This document shows, in pieces, positions 21,145 to 33,670 of a DNA stretch of 64,000 nucleotides (positions are counted from its first letter, which is position 1; each line of letters starts with the position of its first letter). The notes under the pieces were generated by a model. That model did no database searches and was not told the origin of the DNA. It worked only from the letters and a program-made list of their open reading frames with translations. This DNA comes from Bisporella sp. PMI_857 (lineage: Eukaryota; Ascomycota; Leotiomycetes; Helotiales; Helotiaceae), in assembly GCA_021307315.1 (NCBI GenBank), contig JAJSPD010000040.1, positions 1 to 64,000 on the forward strand. The letters run 5' to 3'. Both the position numbers and the translations under genes were made by a program.

Positions 21145-23724
21145 TCACTTCACGCACATAAACGCAATCCCTTGCCTTGCATCTGTAACTGCTCGCTTCT
21201 GTTTAGAGTGACAAGTCAGTAAATGTGAATGGATTCCCATGGAGCCTTTGGAATTTATAAGGCATGATTATAACATACCAGCGCTTGCTCCTCAGTGTCA
21301 GTCCACCTAACACTCAATTGATCCCATTTTTTGAACTTATACTCCTTCTTAAACTGTGACTGCATAGCCTGCATTCGAGACATTTCCCGCGGGTCACCAC
21401 TGCCTGAGTATATGATAAGTGCTGTGCATGGTGGCAGCGATTCGTGAATTTTGGCGATCCTGTCAGTAAGTGCCGCTGTCGCTGTGATAAGATTGGATGG
21501 AGAACTCGTAGTAAAGGGCGGGAGGAGGGAATTCGAAAGCGGAAAGCCATCTTGAGCTGCCGCAACTGTCTCCGCAGCAGCTATAGCATCTCCTCGGACA
21601 ATACTTGGGGTGTCAAAGAGTGCATCCTCAGGTGTTGCCGCCAAAGGCTTTGTTCCTGGCGCTGCAAATGGAGGAATCAGTTCGCCAGAACTCTTTGCTG
21701 CTACCGTAATTGACCTGTTATTGTTCCACCACCCTTTCAATGCCTCAATCTCTCTCATCCTTGCCCAGACAAAATCGACTCCACCACCAGGGATCTCCTT
21801 CCCATCCACATCGCCCTTGACAGCACGGATCACGCCTTCCATTACCTCTTCATCGCTTTTACAACCAACGACGAAGGTAGCTGCACCTCCTGGTCCTTTC
21901 TTTGGATCACCCCAATCTATGACAGCGCTAGATTTGCCGCTTAGGGGAGATGGGACAGCTGATCCTCCTTGATTTTTGTATTTCACACCTACTCTACTAA
22001 CGCGCTTGAAGATATTCTCGCCCATGGCATCGCCAGTTCCCCATTCTTTTCCTTTCTCGCACTTCTGTTTCAAGAGATCGAGGCAAGTTTTCGCATCTTC
22101 AATGGAATCATGACCCGCACCAGGACCAATTGTACCATGCTAATTGCAAATAATTGTCAGCGACATGGCCATCAATTCTACGGAACGGACTTTTCCAGCG
22201 GGTTACCCTTAAAAGGAGATCACTTACGCCCTTTTGAATTTCTCGATTCAGGTACTTCTGGGCTAGCCACTTCAGCGAGGATTTGAGAGGTGGTCCTCTT
22301 GGATGAGGGTATATTAATGCAGTGTCGATTATGAAGGGATGAGTGAGTTTCAGAGCGTTCAAATCCGAGTTGAGAGAGTGACCAACGAGTATAGTCTGTG
22401 GAGTTAAGATGTTTTGCAGCTTCTTCTGGATGTCTGGGAGCCTTGTAGTCACACCTTGAAGCATCTTCTCCGTGATGCCAGAGTACCTAGAGTTATAATT
22501 AGCTCATTCGACTGCCCGTGATGGATTTACTGACTGAGTAAGATAGTTGACAATGGGTTTATCTGGTACAACGAGTTCATCCAGCACCACAGAGCCATCC
22601 CAGCCTACAATGCTTATGCGAGTCAAAGAGAATTCCTTTTCTCCAGTCATGCACATCTCACAATCCATAGCAAGGATTGTTTTACCTGCAGTTATGCTTC
22701 CATCTTCAATATCCTTTTCTGGTATGGTGCCTTCTTCAAAGTCGGTCACTGATGTATCCACCCATCCTTCATCCGTCGAGCTTCCTGTGGTGCTTCGGTG
22801 TTCTATTAAAGCGGCTTTCTGCTCTTTGGTGATGTAAGCGGCAGGATGAAGGGTGTAGTCATTCTCGAGAAGCTCTTCTGTATCATGAATAAACTCCGTG
22901 ACTCGAGTTCGAGTGTTTTTCCAACCTTCGGGCTCCTTGGCTTGGGAGACGCCTCTTCCTTTGCCGTTCTTTCCACCATTCCATTTCTTCTCCTCCTTAC
23001 TCTTTGGCATAGGCGCCGTGAGCATAGCATGGAGCGGAGAGTGCATCTTTCCATACTTGTCATCACCGGGTGTCTTAACGGGCCAGATATGCTCAAAAAT
23101 TTCTGCAAAATGTTTGAGAGATAAGGGAAGCTCGTCTTCCTTCAATTTGCTCGGGTAGTAGTACTCTGGAGAACTGACGTTGGGCCTTTTATACTCTGCC
23201 TCCTTTCGCTCCAGTTTGAACATGTCCATTTCCAGGCCAGGCACCATCAGAACAACCACCTTTCGTATCTCATTTCTATGTCGAATGGAGACAAATTGAG
23301 GAGAGGTTCCGTCCGCCAGAATATATAAGACCAAGTTTTGCAGATCACTAATCTTGAGTTGAGTATTTAATCTAGAATCAGGAGAGAATTTGATCTGGGG
23401 ATAATTGTTCGAGTGTTTTTTAGGTATCTTTTTGACCTTCTTCGATGGTCGCGCGTTTATCACGGTCTGCCATTCGTCCTTGCTATCACCATTGGTTGAA
23501 GTGGGAGATCCAGCATCTTGACTGGGGGGTCTTTCAGATGTCAGATTGAACTCTGGGAGCTCTGGCTGGCGAACCAGAGATGGGATTGAGTCCATACCAA
23601 GCTTGGAGGTGGCTAGGTTTGCATCGACAGAATCCCACTTCCTCTTTTTGTCTTTGCGGTTGGTACCATCCGATGCAGCGGAATTGCTGAAGGGAGCGAC
23701 CTCCTTGGCCTGGGGGGATTCCAT
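21145..23724 (-). CDS. REX1: RNA exonuclease 1 (REX1/RNH70), DEDDh family
   Basis: Four exons (22535-23724, 22228-22486, 21279-22139, 21145-21198) give 787 residues. The last 54-nt exon supplies the conserved C-terminus ending in QGIAFMCVK. The N-terminal 360 residues are low-complexity and basic (KKRKW, KKVKKIPKKH), fitting nucleolar targeting. The exonuclease domain has ILAMDCEMC (Exo I), VGHSLNSDLNALK (Exo II), an IIDTALIYPH segment and GHDSIEDAKTCL (Exo III with the DEDDh His). Rex1 trims 3' ends of 5S rRNA, 5.8S precursors and tRNAs in the nucleus. The acidic C-terminal half is longer than the yeast protein, as is usual in filamentous fungi. No abnormality is seen. Confidence 0.93.
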
Positions 23725-24221
23725 TGTGTAAGAACCAAATACTGCTGAAATATAAGTGAGAAGGCGAGGAAGGGAGGTACTCTGTCGCGTTTGAAAGAAT
23801 ATCGTTAGAAGGCTGCATCTGAATTTCTCTGCCTTGGCTTGGCAGCGGGGACGAGGCTTTAATGTGGCTGGAGCTACATGTGGCTCGTTGGGGGGGATGC
23901 GATGAGGCTGAAAGCTCTTTATTTAACACAGCATCCAACTTGAGTCCCAGTTGTCAAATGCGGGGTCTGCATCAGGCAATCAAGGACTACTTAGCTAAAT
24001 CATTATTTACACCACTCTGAACAATATTCTCCTCTCCCGTAATAGAATATTCGGGTGCGCTGGGTAACAAATATCTGACTTCAACAACTACGAGGACGTC
24101 TCTGCCCGCTGCCGACCGTGTGAGTGCATCGGCGCATAACTTAAGCCGTATGCGCTGGAGCGCGTCTTGACGCGTTAAGGGGTCAACTTCCCGGGAATAC
24201 GAATACAACGTTCAGATCTGG
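23725..24221. promoter_or_regulatory. Divergent promoter of REX1 and the Mis18-like gene
   Basis: About 0.5 kb between two divergently transcribed genes. It contains short open frames without meaning. No specific factor site could be assigned. Confidence 0.4.
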
Positions 24222-26940
24222 ATGGTATACACAGGAATTACCCTATGTGGGCCGAAAATGGAACAAGTGGTGTGTTATTGTCTGAAATGCAATACCGAGT
24301 TGGGGACTTTTAAGAACAGCTTCCATGGGATCGGAAGTAACTATTTTAGCCCACTACATCCTGCCGTCACTCAAACAGATGGATTTGTAACAACGGGAGA
24401 AGCATATCAGGCTGCAACAGGTTCGCGTGTTGAAAATACTGTACTTCAGGACCTAGCTTGTTCAGGATGCAAGACTGTGCTAGGTCTACGATGCCACAGC
24501 GCGCCTAGCGGACACTTGTTGAAGAGGCACCAGTTGCTACTACGCTTAGCCTATATGTCTGTCATATCTGCTCAAACCCAGTCAACAGCTGCACTTTCCA
24601 TACAAGCAAGGTTTGCGCTTACACTACCGGGTACAAAGAAGTCTTTAACGCCGAGGAGGGAACTCTCTGAGCAACCAGTCCCTGGAAGTTCTCGCACATA
24701 CATTACGAATGGAAAGAAAAATGTTGATAGCCTTATGTTACCCCCAGTGGATGGAGTTTTAAGTCAGGACAAAACTCAACGAGATTTGAGTAAGTTGGTA
24801 TAAGATGGAGTATGAAGTTCTTTGCTAACTCAGGCAATCCCAGACAAATTCAAAACGTGGGCGGAAGCAGCAATTGCCCTTCAACGACAAGATATCGACC
24901 GTATAGGCAGTGCTGTGGATCGAATAGAAAAGGGAATGAAATCTTTCAGAGATTTTATGAATGAACTACGAACAGATATTGCCATAGTTCAACAAGAAAG
25001 CTTGGCCGATGAAGATCTAATGGATGTCAGAAGAGACTTGAATGGATTCAGAGATGAACTCGCCACATATAAACAGAAGCAAGATTATATTAATTCAAGA
25101 ATGAGCGTGCCCGATATTTCAGCTCATGAGTTTAACCAGGTTTCAAAGAACGTACAGAAAGTGCAACACAAAGTCTACGAGGTCGAAGCATTGAAAGTAG
25201 AGCTGGAATATTTAAAACTACGCTTAAATTCTCTAGAAAATGCAGCATTGCCACATGCTAGCGCAACGCAGGAAGACGAGCATGTCAACGACACCATAAG
25301 TCGACATATTGAGGTGGAGGCTGCAGCAAAGGCCGATAAGTCTGAGGAGACAATTTCGGGTGCTCTTCTCCTGCCTGCGCACAGTACAGAGGAACGCCTT
25401 CGGATCATGGATCTAGACAACTACGAAACGTCTGTCTGGCAGAAGGAAAACTGTCCTGGTGACTCACCCAGAGAATTGGTAGTTGCGATTCGACAGGTAC
25501 TCAAAGCTCTTACCTCTTGGCTAAGAACAGATACTGACTATAGAGTTCTTCAGATTCCAAACTCCAGCTCCCCTTTAAGGGAAGATGGAAGACAAGAAGT
25601 CCCTGATAGTCAAGATTCTGACAGTACTCGGAACTTAGACACACATACGCCAGAACGACTTATTGCGCCAAAAGATATCTTGCTAGTGAGAGATAATGAT
25701 GTGAAACTAAAGATAGGCGAACGATCACATTCTGTAGCAGCCGCAACTCCGACTGAGCATCCACTGAGTGCGACTCAGGTCTGGAGCTACACAGGATCAA
25801 CCCATAAACAGACACTCGCCAAGGTGTGTCAGCTATTTGGTATCACGCATACTAAAATGAGTAAGCCAGAGATGATAGGTCAAATCGAGAAGGTTGTCAA
25901 TGGAAATGGTCTTCTACACAGTGGTGATGCCCAGAAATATGGTACAATTGCAATCGCAGCTGCGCACAGAGACGCCAATGAAGATATAGAAAAGACACCG
26001 CAGCATCACCCTCAAAATCCTCCGGGTGCTGTCACATCCGCCGGACCCAAGAGGGAATTGTCAGCGCAACGAAAGCGAGAACATAGCCCTCTTGAGAACG
26101 TTAGCCAAAAGCGGAGGAAACGTGCTTCGGAGCCACCATTCGTAGATGCTGCAGATACCGAGAGTATAAAGAAACTGGCCTTATCTCCTAAATTTGTTGA
26201 ATCTACATCAAATGCCATACTGGAGCCTGTTCCAAGCATAGAACCTCGGGAGCAAGTATCTCAATCACCATCCCCTACAAAAACCGCCGTGAGAAAATCA
26301 AGAATATCCGATCAATCTAGACAATCTCTAAAACATCGAGATTCGAATGGTTATAAATTGACAGTGTCTGGGAAGATAGATAAGCGAACCTTCCGCTACA
26401 AGCCAATGCCGCCAGAACTCTTGGGGACCACTCCAGCCAAAGATTCTTATGCCGTTATCGAGGCTGCTGGCCCCATCGTTGTAACCTCTTCCAGCTCCAC
26501 AGCTAAATCTCTGCCCAGAAGCTCTATGGTATGCCCCTCTCATAGAAGCAGATTTGAATATACCACCAACATCACCACATCTCAGCCGCCAAATCCAAAT
26601 ACTAACACTTAACAGACCGAGAAAGGCACCAGTTTCCGAGTTGTCCTTCCAAAATTCCGTGCCCCCGACCCCACGACATTAAGCCGTGTAATGCCTTTCC
26701 GATGTGGCGTATGCGGAATGGCATTCGACATGGGAAAAGACTTTCGCCGTGTGAGTATCCCTTTTCTCCTCCACGGAAATTGGAAGCGAAGCTAACATAG
26801 AGCAGCATAAGAGGTTCTCGGCGTGCATGAACACAGAGTTCGACGAGGTGCCGAGTGAATATGAGGAGGAAAAAAGAAAACAGAAGCTGGCAGAGCGAGA
26901 AAGATTAGTTATTCAAACGTTAAAGGATGACTTAGGGTGA
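24222..26940 (+). CDS. Yippee/Mis18-domain protein with coiled coil and C-terminal C2HC zinc finger
   Basis: Four exons (24222-24789, 24844-26528, 26616-26750, 26806-26940) give 840 residues. The first junction uses the second AG, which yields RDLNKFKTWAE in phase. Residues 18-110 carry two C-x2-C knuckles (CLKC at 20-23, CSGC at 80-83) with LGTF and VLGLRC following, then HLLKRHQLLLRL: the beta-sheet zinc fold of Yippee/Mis18. Residues about 195-350 form a coiled coil. The middle is Ser/Pro-rich with basic clusters (KRREH-like, KRRKR). The end has FRCGVCGMAFDMGKDFRRHK followed by a Cys, a C2HC finger. Mis18 proteins prime centromeres for CENP-A loading, so a kinetochore role is a reasonable inference. 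A second ATG at 24258 could be the start. The fusion with a C2HC finger is not something I know from Mis18 in yeasts or animals. Confidence 0.7.
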
Positions 26941-27243
26941 ATGCCAATCAACAAGCCTAAAGATGTCCTAACCTGGGTTTGCTGCACTGTGAATTTTTGA
27001 GACCACGCGCTTGGAGAGTTACAAGCGCGAAATCCACTTTTCGGAAGCAGCCTCGAAAGCTATTATCTTGCACAACATTGGCCATATACTTCTTCCGTTC
27101 CTCATTCAGTCATTCATTTGTTAATATTCATTGATAGACACACTTGGCCCCTCCTTACTCTCAATTCTGAGTTCCCTTTGTCACATTCTAGTCTCCCTAC
27201 GAAACCTCATCAACAAGCTTCGTCCCATAACCCGCCAATTCCC
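26941..27243. other. Convergent 3' ends
   Basis: 303 bases between the stops of the Mis18-like gene (plus) and the SET-MYND gene (minus). It is C/T-rich on the plus strand toward 27,100. No gene seen. Confidence 0.4.
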
Positions 27244-29287
27244 TTAGTCCCTCAAAGATCTTCCTCGCGTATCCTTGTCCTTCTGCATGTTCATCACGCG
27301 CCTAGACCGATTTGTCAACAACTTCTCCTAGACAATAATTTGCCAAGACCAACTAGACGAAACTATACTTACCCATTCCTTAAACTTCTCCCCGAGAAGA
27401 CTTCCTCGTTGTCTCTGAACCCCCTCGACAAACGCCAGTTCCTCGCGCATATCCTGTACAAACTTCGAGCTCTCACCATGGGACTTGGGTGCTAGGTCCA
27501 TCTACGCCCATCAGCGTCATCCCACCACGGAAATAGCCATGGAGGACCTACGATCAGGATCAGGATTACCTGGACACCGGATATATAATCAAAGTCCACC
27601 ATGAGATTTCTCGGGACACAAGCTGCGTTTTTCACAAGCTGTTCGTCGTCTGCGGTTTGTGCGATGATCTTCATGATCCGAAAGATCTGCCAGAGCGTAT
27701 GTACACGATGCGGATGGATAGGCTGGGGATAGCGGTAGATATCGTAGTTCAGAAAAATGTATAGTAACATAATAAGAGCCTGTCATATTAGCCACCTCAT
27801 GATCAGATCACGAGTGAAGAGGAGAAATAGGAAAGAACTAACAGGACCAAAGGAATTCTTGATATGGAATTCCCAGACCTGTTGGACTTTGTCTGCCCAC
27901 GGTTCAAGGTTATGCGTTAGATCCAAAGACTTGGGATCAACGAAAAGATCCAGTCGAGGATAGGATATTGGCGGGAACGCGCGGATGAACGTCGTGTATG
28001 TGCCTAAATCTGACGTGCATTTGTGGCAGGTACAGGTAAAGAAGTATGAGGCTTGAAGGTCGGCGAGTCCTATCCGTTTCATTAGCGATATACAAGCGGT
28101 ATAAGTTGGCTACACTCACTAGTATCTCGAGGTAGGACAGTATCTATGTATGAGATGAAGATCTGTTCCCCCTGCTTGATTGGGTTTAGGGCTCGTAGAA
28201 AGACTTTGCGGCCGTCGAACATTACGAATGCGTTCTATTATTACCCAAGTTAGATGTATATCCCCATCTAGCTCGCAATATAGATCCTCGCATCCTCGCA
28301 CAGGAGCTTACAGGATCGCAGTCATGGTTCGCCATTGCCAGGACCGGCTCAAAACACAATCCCGTCTCTGTGGCCTCTGGGAGCGTAACACGGAACGCGT
28401 TTGCGGCCATCTGTTCACCATCAGCATCTTCTCGTCTTGCGTTACATCCGCTCCCATATCTGCACCACAATACAGTCACTCTCTTTGATCACACAAAGTC
28501 CATACCTGTGGATCCGTCCCTTCCAGAAGTGAAACACAAGGTAGTACATACACGACATAGAAGCTCAACAGCGGTTTCAATGCAGCGAGCCGGGCTTCCA
28601 CTAAACTCGACCGCGGCTTTGGCTTGGAGGACAATATCGTCCCATCTTCCCGTTCTGCGTAATGCGGGTGCGTGTCCTTCTAGGCTTATCCATTGAAGGT
28701 CCGGTTTGAGTCCGAACTTCTTTTTCAGAAGCAAGCCCATTACACCGCGGACCTAAGTTAGGTTAGTGATATTTTTGCTCCAGTATGGTTTGGTATAGCC
28801 AGAAATGAGTATTGTGGGATTAAGAATGGGGAACGACCTCTGTAGGTAACACATCTGGTAATCGTTGATAGATTGGACACTCAAGTTTATGTCCGCCTCT
28901 CCACGCAATAGACTGGCAGGCCCTGGAGCAGTAATATACCACTTTACAGCCCGTGCATCTCTGTAGCTTCTCTTTCTCGTGCAAACACCTGTTGGCCATC
29001 AGCTCGAACTCTATCTGACCCAACCCTCTCAAAGTCACGGCAGCAGCGCTCCATCAAAATTCCTACAGAGAACTTACTGTGAACACACCTACTCACAATC
29101 AGTTCTTTGATCATCTGGATTCAAGAGACAAAGGATTACTAACCAAATTCAAAGCCGCCTTCTCAACAACAATCAAATACGGTTCATCTATTCTGACAAT
29201 GTCATCTCCAGGTGCGAGATCACGTGTGGCTTTAAGGCCATTGCCAAGTTTTGGGTAGCGAGCCACGGCAGTATGGTTAAAGTCCAT
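27244..29287 (-). CDS. SET and MYND domain protein (SMYD-type lysine methyltransferase-like)
   Basis: Ten exons in consistent phase (29144-29287, 29078-29088, 28838-28988, 28552-28752, 28312-28410, 28120-28234, 27843-28069, 27570-27779, 27373-27501, 27244-27327) give 456 residues. The first SET piece holds KLGNGLKATRDLAPGD. The MYND finger begins in an 11-nt microexon that supplies VCSQ, completing C-x2-C with the next exon's CLHEKEKLQRCTGCKVVYYC. The SET core is MANHDCDPNAFVMFDGR (the NHxCxPN motif), followed by GEQIFISYID and the post-SET FTCTCHKC. A helical tail follows. SMYD proteins methylate histone and non-histone lysines using S-adenosylmethionine. Here SET is split by MYND as usual. 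The last three exons are less certain than the core. Confidence 0.85.
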
Positions 29288-29776
29288 GAGTCGTTGCAAG
29301 TCTTAAGGAGAGGTTGAGAATTCCAAGAGGGGGAGGGAAGAGAAAAAGGGACGGCTATTGCTGAATGTGGCGTTTGGCTTGATAGGAAAAGTTGATGTTA
29401 AATGTTTATATTGGTGGGTCTTGCCCGCGGCATGACCAATGGCACAGATGCTCTTTATAGAATGCATAACTTGGGTAGTTTTGGCTTTGATCATTACGTA
29501 TGCTTATGACTGTAAACAGACGATGAGAATACGTATCTACTGATTTTCTGATCTATTTCTGGCAATTCGAAGTGATTGATTTCAAACGCATATGGCAATT
29601 TATATATAGAGCTATCAAACGGACTTTTAGGAAGATCGGCGCGGAGCAAAGGAAATACAAAAGTTTCGTTTGTGAATCTCGTTGCATTATCATGAGTCGT
29701 CTATGTAGATTTATGTGCTAGCCAAAGCATCTTTTTATCTTATTTCCTCCACTGTCGCTCATCTGAACTTCGCCGC
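29288..29776. other. SET-MYND promoter / PEX5 3' flank
   Basis: About 0.5 kb. A/T-rich near 29,570-29,700, fitting the PEX5 3' UTR. No gene seen. Confidence 0.4.
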
Positions 29777-31216
29777 TCAGAAGTCAAAATCGCCTCTAAA
29801 GCTCTGTACGTCCATTCCGACGACCACCCGTTCACTCAGATCCCTCCGTCCCATCTGACTAAATACCCTCCGTAATGTATCGTACAGATTCGTGCTCTGG
29901 TTCGCACTAATCATACCATCAAGCTCCGCATCACTTGCTCCACCGCCAAGAATATCCCTCGCTTTCTGTCGTCCCTCGACTTCATCGATCTTATGCATCT
30001 CCAGCGCTCTCAGCAGATGAGCTGCTGCTTCCTCATAACATCCAATATTTATACACGAGACTCCCAAATTATATCTCGCACGGACGAAATTTGGTCGCAA
30101 AGTCAACGCTTCAGAGTATGCTGTGATTGCCTCTTCTGAGCGGCCAGAATTAGCGAGCGTTGCACCCAGCCGATTTTGTAGGAGATGGAGCTGATCGCGT
30201 TGGTTCACAGTGCCCTGCTCCGTGGATGCTAAAGCAGCAGTAAAGCAGTCTACTGCCTTGTCATACTCTTCAGCCCCATAGAATAGAACGCCGAGACCAA
30301 CTTGTACGTCAGGATCCATGTGCTCCCCATCTGGCGAGAGTTGAGCCGCGAGGATGAAGAGATCCGTAACCTTCTCATGTAACTGATGGCGGTCCGTGAA
30401 CCCGACTTCGGCATCTGAGGATAAGGCGTCTGGTGAGATGATTGACGGGTACTTGACAGAGAGCCATCGTTCTAGGGTGCGATATGCAGTACTGTCGTAA
30501 CCTTCGTTTGTGTATGATACTGCCAGTCCCATTAAGGCGGTAAGATTACTCGGATCAAGCTTGAGAGCTTGCTCTAGAGCGCGAATTGCGGGACTCTCTT
30601 TCTCGTTTTGAGCTTGAGCAGATCCAAGAAGAACCCAAGCCTCAACATGTTGTGGATCTTTTTGACATGCGGCTTCAAATGCCAATGCTGCAAGAGAAAG
30701 GTTTCCACCCTCTTGCATAATCTTGACGCCCTCCTCGAAAGGATTGGTGACGTCCCTAAACTTGTTGTCCTGCTCGAACATGTAATCTCCTAGTTGTGGA
30801 TCCCTGAATGGAGATTGATGGGTTCCTATACTATCAAATCCATCCCACTGGTCAAAATTGCCTTTCCCGTATATATCGTCCATGCTCATGCCATCCAGGA
30901 TATTTTCCTCTGCAATCATGTCCCTAGCAGCGGCTTTCTCAGCTTGTATTCCTCTCCAAATAGATTCAAAATCACCAAATTCATTCGTTTCGGATTCAAG
31001 GACTGACCTGTCCATTTGATCAAGTTCTGCCTCTGCAGCCATAGCCTCTTCCTGTTCCTTATGCTGCAAATCCATTTTCTTGAATTGCTCTTCCCAATGC
31101 TCGTCATCAAGCTCAACCATCTTTCCCTTTCCTTTTAGATCCTGTTGTGAGATATTTGGTGCCATCTCGTACGGTCGGTTCATCATGCCCATACCCATTC
31201 CCATACCACCATAACC

Positions 31217-31255
<39 letters not shown>

Positions 31256-31780
31256 TCTGTTCATGCCCATTTGTGGTTGATAGCCCATATTTTGTGCCAT
31301 CGGACTTCCTGCCCTCGCCGACTGCTGGTTCATCTGCTGAAATCGTGCAAAGTCTGCTGGGCTAAAGGCTGCACCTTTAGGGGCTTGGAACGCAGCCTCC
31401 ATCCGCGCCTGATCTTCGACTCCTGGACGGAATTCGTTTGCCCATCCATTCAGTCCTGGAGACGCCGACCCAGCTCTCATTAGTGGCTCTTGGTGAAGGC
31501 CGTGTTGCATAGCAAATGCCTCTGGCATCTGTCCGGTTTGTTGCATAAAATCATTCATCATCTACAAGTCGTGTTAGTAGAGAGTTCGTCAATAGAAGCT
31601 CAGACTTACATGATCCTGATTACCATTCATATTGGAGGTGCGCATACCCTGCATGCTACCTCCAGGTGCTCTTCCCACCAGCCGATCTCTCTGCAGACTC
31701 TTGTCATCTTGCACATGTTTTGTAAACTGGCTTAGAGGATTCCCAGCTGTCGAGCACTCGGCGCCACCCATGAACGACAT
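29777..31780 (-). CDS. PEX5: Peroxisomal targeting signal 1 receptor Pex5
   Basis: Two exons (31610-31780 and 29777-31561) give 651 residues. The N-terminus MSFMGGAECSTAGNPLSQF has the conserved Cys that is monoubiquitinated for recycling. Pex14-binding WxxxF motifs are WANEF (about 97) and WEEQF (about 213). A Met-Gly repeat tract occupies about 158-185. From about 330 to 610 there are seven TPRs (for example AWVLLGSAQAQNEKESPAI, then LQNRLGATLANSGRSEEAI and RYNLGVSCINIGCYEEAA), which bind the C-terminal SKL-type signal of cargo. The protein cycles between cytosol and peroxisome membrane. Length and domain order are normal. The promoter lies to the right, shared with nothing obvious. Confidence 0.97.
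31215..31253. repeat. (CCCATG)n hexamer repeat inside PEX5
   Basis: About six tandem copies of CCCATG on the plus strand, with decayed copies on both sides (31186-31275). On the coding strand this encodes alternating Met-Gly in the linker between the two WxxxF motifs of Pex5. The unit is a multiple of three, so expansion keeps frame. Confidence 0.9.
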
Positions 31781-32592
31781 TATAAGAGATAGATATGGAA
31801 GGCGTCGGAATATTGGAGGAATGCCCTTTTCCACTTGCAAGAAGATTTGCTGCAGAACCAGATCAAAGAAGATTCGTTTTAGATGCGGCTTCGTAAAGGA
31901 TTACTATACAGAAAAAAAGAAAGGGTGCAGAGATATCTCTCTTGTGGTGAATGTACGTGACTAATTGTGGTTGTTGTCAAATTATATCAAAAGAGGGGAG
32001 GCCAGCCGGGCACCTTCGTCAGCATGCATGTGGGGTTGGAAGGTTGACGTTAGGGGTCCGTGGCAACCTCGCGCCGAGGCAATATTTTGAAGAGCTCATC
32101 CTCATACTCACATGTAGGCAGGCAGGTAGGTAAGTATCATCTCATCTAGTTCAAGAGAGATCTAGGAGTCAAGATTTCATTTAGGAACAAATGACAGACG
32201 TCTGGCGGTCGCTTCCTATGCACTGCACCTAATCGAAACTATTTGGATTCCTGGCTAAATTATCGTCGATGCCAGCCGACTAGTACCAAAATTATCATGT
32301 ATGAGAATCAAGAGCGGAATTATGTCTGGGTTTTCTCAATCATCTACCTGCGCCTGCCCAAACCCTTATGTTACAATCATTTCTAAATGCGTAAGGGCAT
32401 CAAGACAAGAAACAAAAAGTTTAGACCCAAAGAGCATCCATGATATCCCGCAGCTTTTGATACACACCCATCCACTTCTAAATCAGCCCATCTGATTCCC
32501 ATTGATCTTACATGTCCAGCATCCCCAACCTCATCCAGGCTCTTACATTCCTGCCCTAGTCGAGAAACCTCTATTTATGCTCTAAGCTAGGT
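31781..32592. other. PEX5 promoter / RRM gene 3' flank
   Basis: About 0.8 kb. CAGGCAGGTAGGTAAG-like short repeats near 32,117. Several small frames, none supported. Confidence 0.4.
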
Positions 32593-33670
32593 TTAGTTGT
32601 CGATCGTCCCACGATTACGGCTTCCAGCACTAAAGTCCACCCTCAACTTTCGTCCGTAAACCTCCTTATTAGCGAGTTGACCCATGGCCTTGGTAGCACT
32701 ATCGATATCAACAAAGTCTGCGTGAGCGAACCCTCTTGGTTGTCCAGTGCGTCTGTCAATGGCAACCCGAACATCAATGACATTGCGGATCTCGCGGAAG
32801 AGCTTATTCAGATCGGCATCGGACATCTCGAAAGCAAGATTACCAATGAAGAGTGTTTTGGACGGCTCACTCGGCGAGCGGTCACGCTGGGTCTTTGCCA
32901 TGTAATTGACAATCAGGCGGCGGCCCTCAAAAACAGTCAGGTGGCGTGCCTCGATTGCAGTAGTAGCTTGCTGAGTGGTCTCAAACTCAACATATCCAAA
33001 ACTAGTGGTTCGATTAGCGTTTGCATCAATTTGTCCGTGGAGGGGAGATCAAAACCAACCCTTTGCTCAACCCTCTTGAATCTTGTGCAATGATGGCTGA
33101 CTTAACGGTTCCATACTCTGAGAATTCCTTTGCAAGATCGGCGCCAGTAACGTCAAAGAGCAAGTTCCCAATATATATGGAAGAAGTTGGAGTAAGATTA
33201 TTATCCTCTTTTCGCTGATGTCGCTGATATTCGCCGACGCGAGAACCTAAGCTTGTGGGCGCACGAGAATCACCGAACTGACGTCGCTCTCTTGGAGCAG
33301 AGTTGTAGCCAGCAGCAGCACCAATTTCCCGAGCGCCATCCGCAACCACATCTCCGGCCTGCTCAATACCTTGACTTATGCTCTCAGCGGCATTGCTAGC
33401 ATATGTCGAAGTGGTCTCACTAGCAGAGTTGACAGCTGATCGAATAGCACCCGTATCTTCATTATCAGCAGACTGGACTTTTGACTCGGCGTCTTCGTGC
33501 GCAAATCTTCTAAAGACCGATGGTGTGACGGCCTGTTGTGTCTTTGATCGGAGAGCAAATGGAGAGGATGTGTTTATTGAGCGGGATTTTGATACAAACG
33601 AGGCGGAAGGACCTGATGAAGCTGCACGGAGAGCTGCACGGCGGACGAAGTGCCTTTGCAGATTTTGCAT
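32593..33670 (-). CDS. Mitochondrial RNA-binding protein with two RRM domains
   Basis: Two exons (33060-33670, 32593-33001) give 339 residues. The GTTGGT donor was chosen because it yields SKGFGYVEFE across the junction. The first RRM has SIYIGNLLFDVT (RNP2) and GFGYVEF (RNP1); the second has TLFIGNLAFEMS and GFAHADFVD. The start at 33670 gives MQNLQRHFVRRAALRAA, an amphipathic, Arg-rich, acid-free leader typical of mitochondrial import. An in-frame ATG at 33877 would bury that leader, and a GTAAGC...TTGCTAG pair just upstream looks like a 5' UTR intron. Between leader and RRM1 is an Ala/Ser/Glu-rich helical segment of about 60 residues. Likely role: binding of mitochondrial transcripts. The target is unknown. 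Confidence 0.85.
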
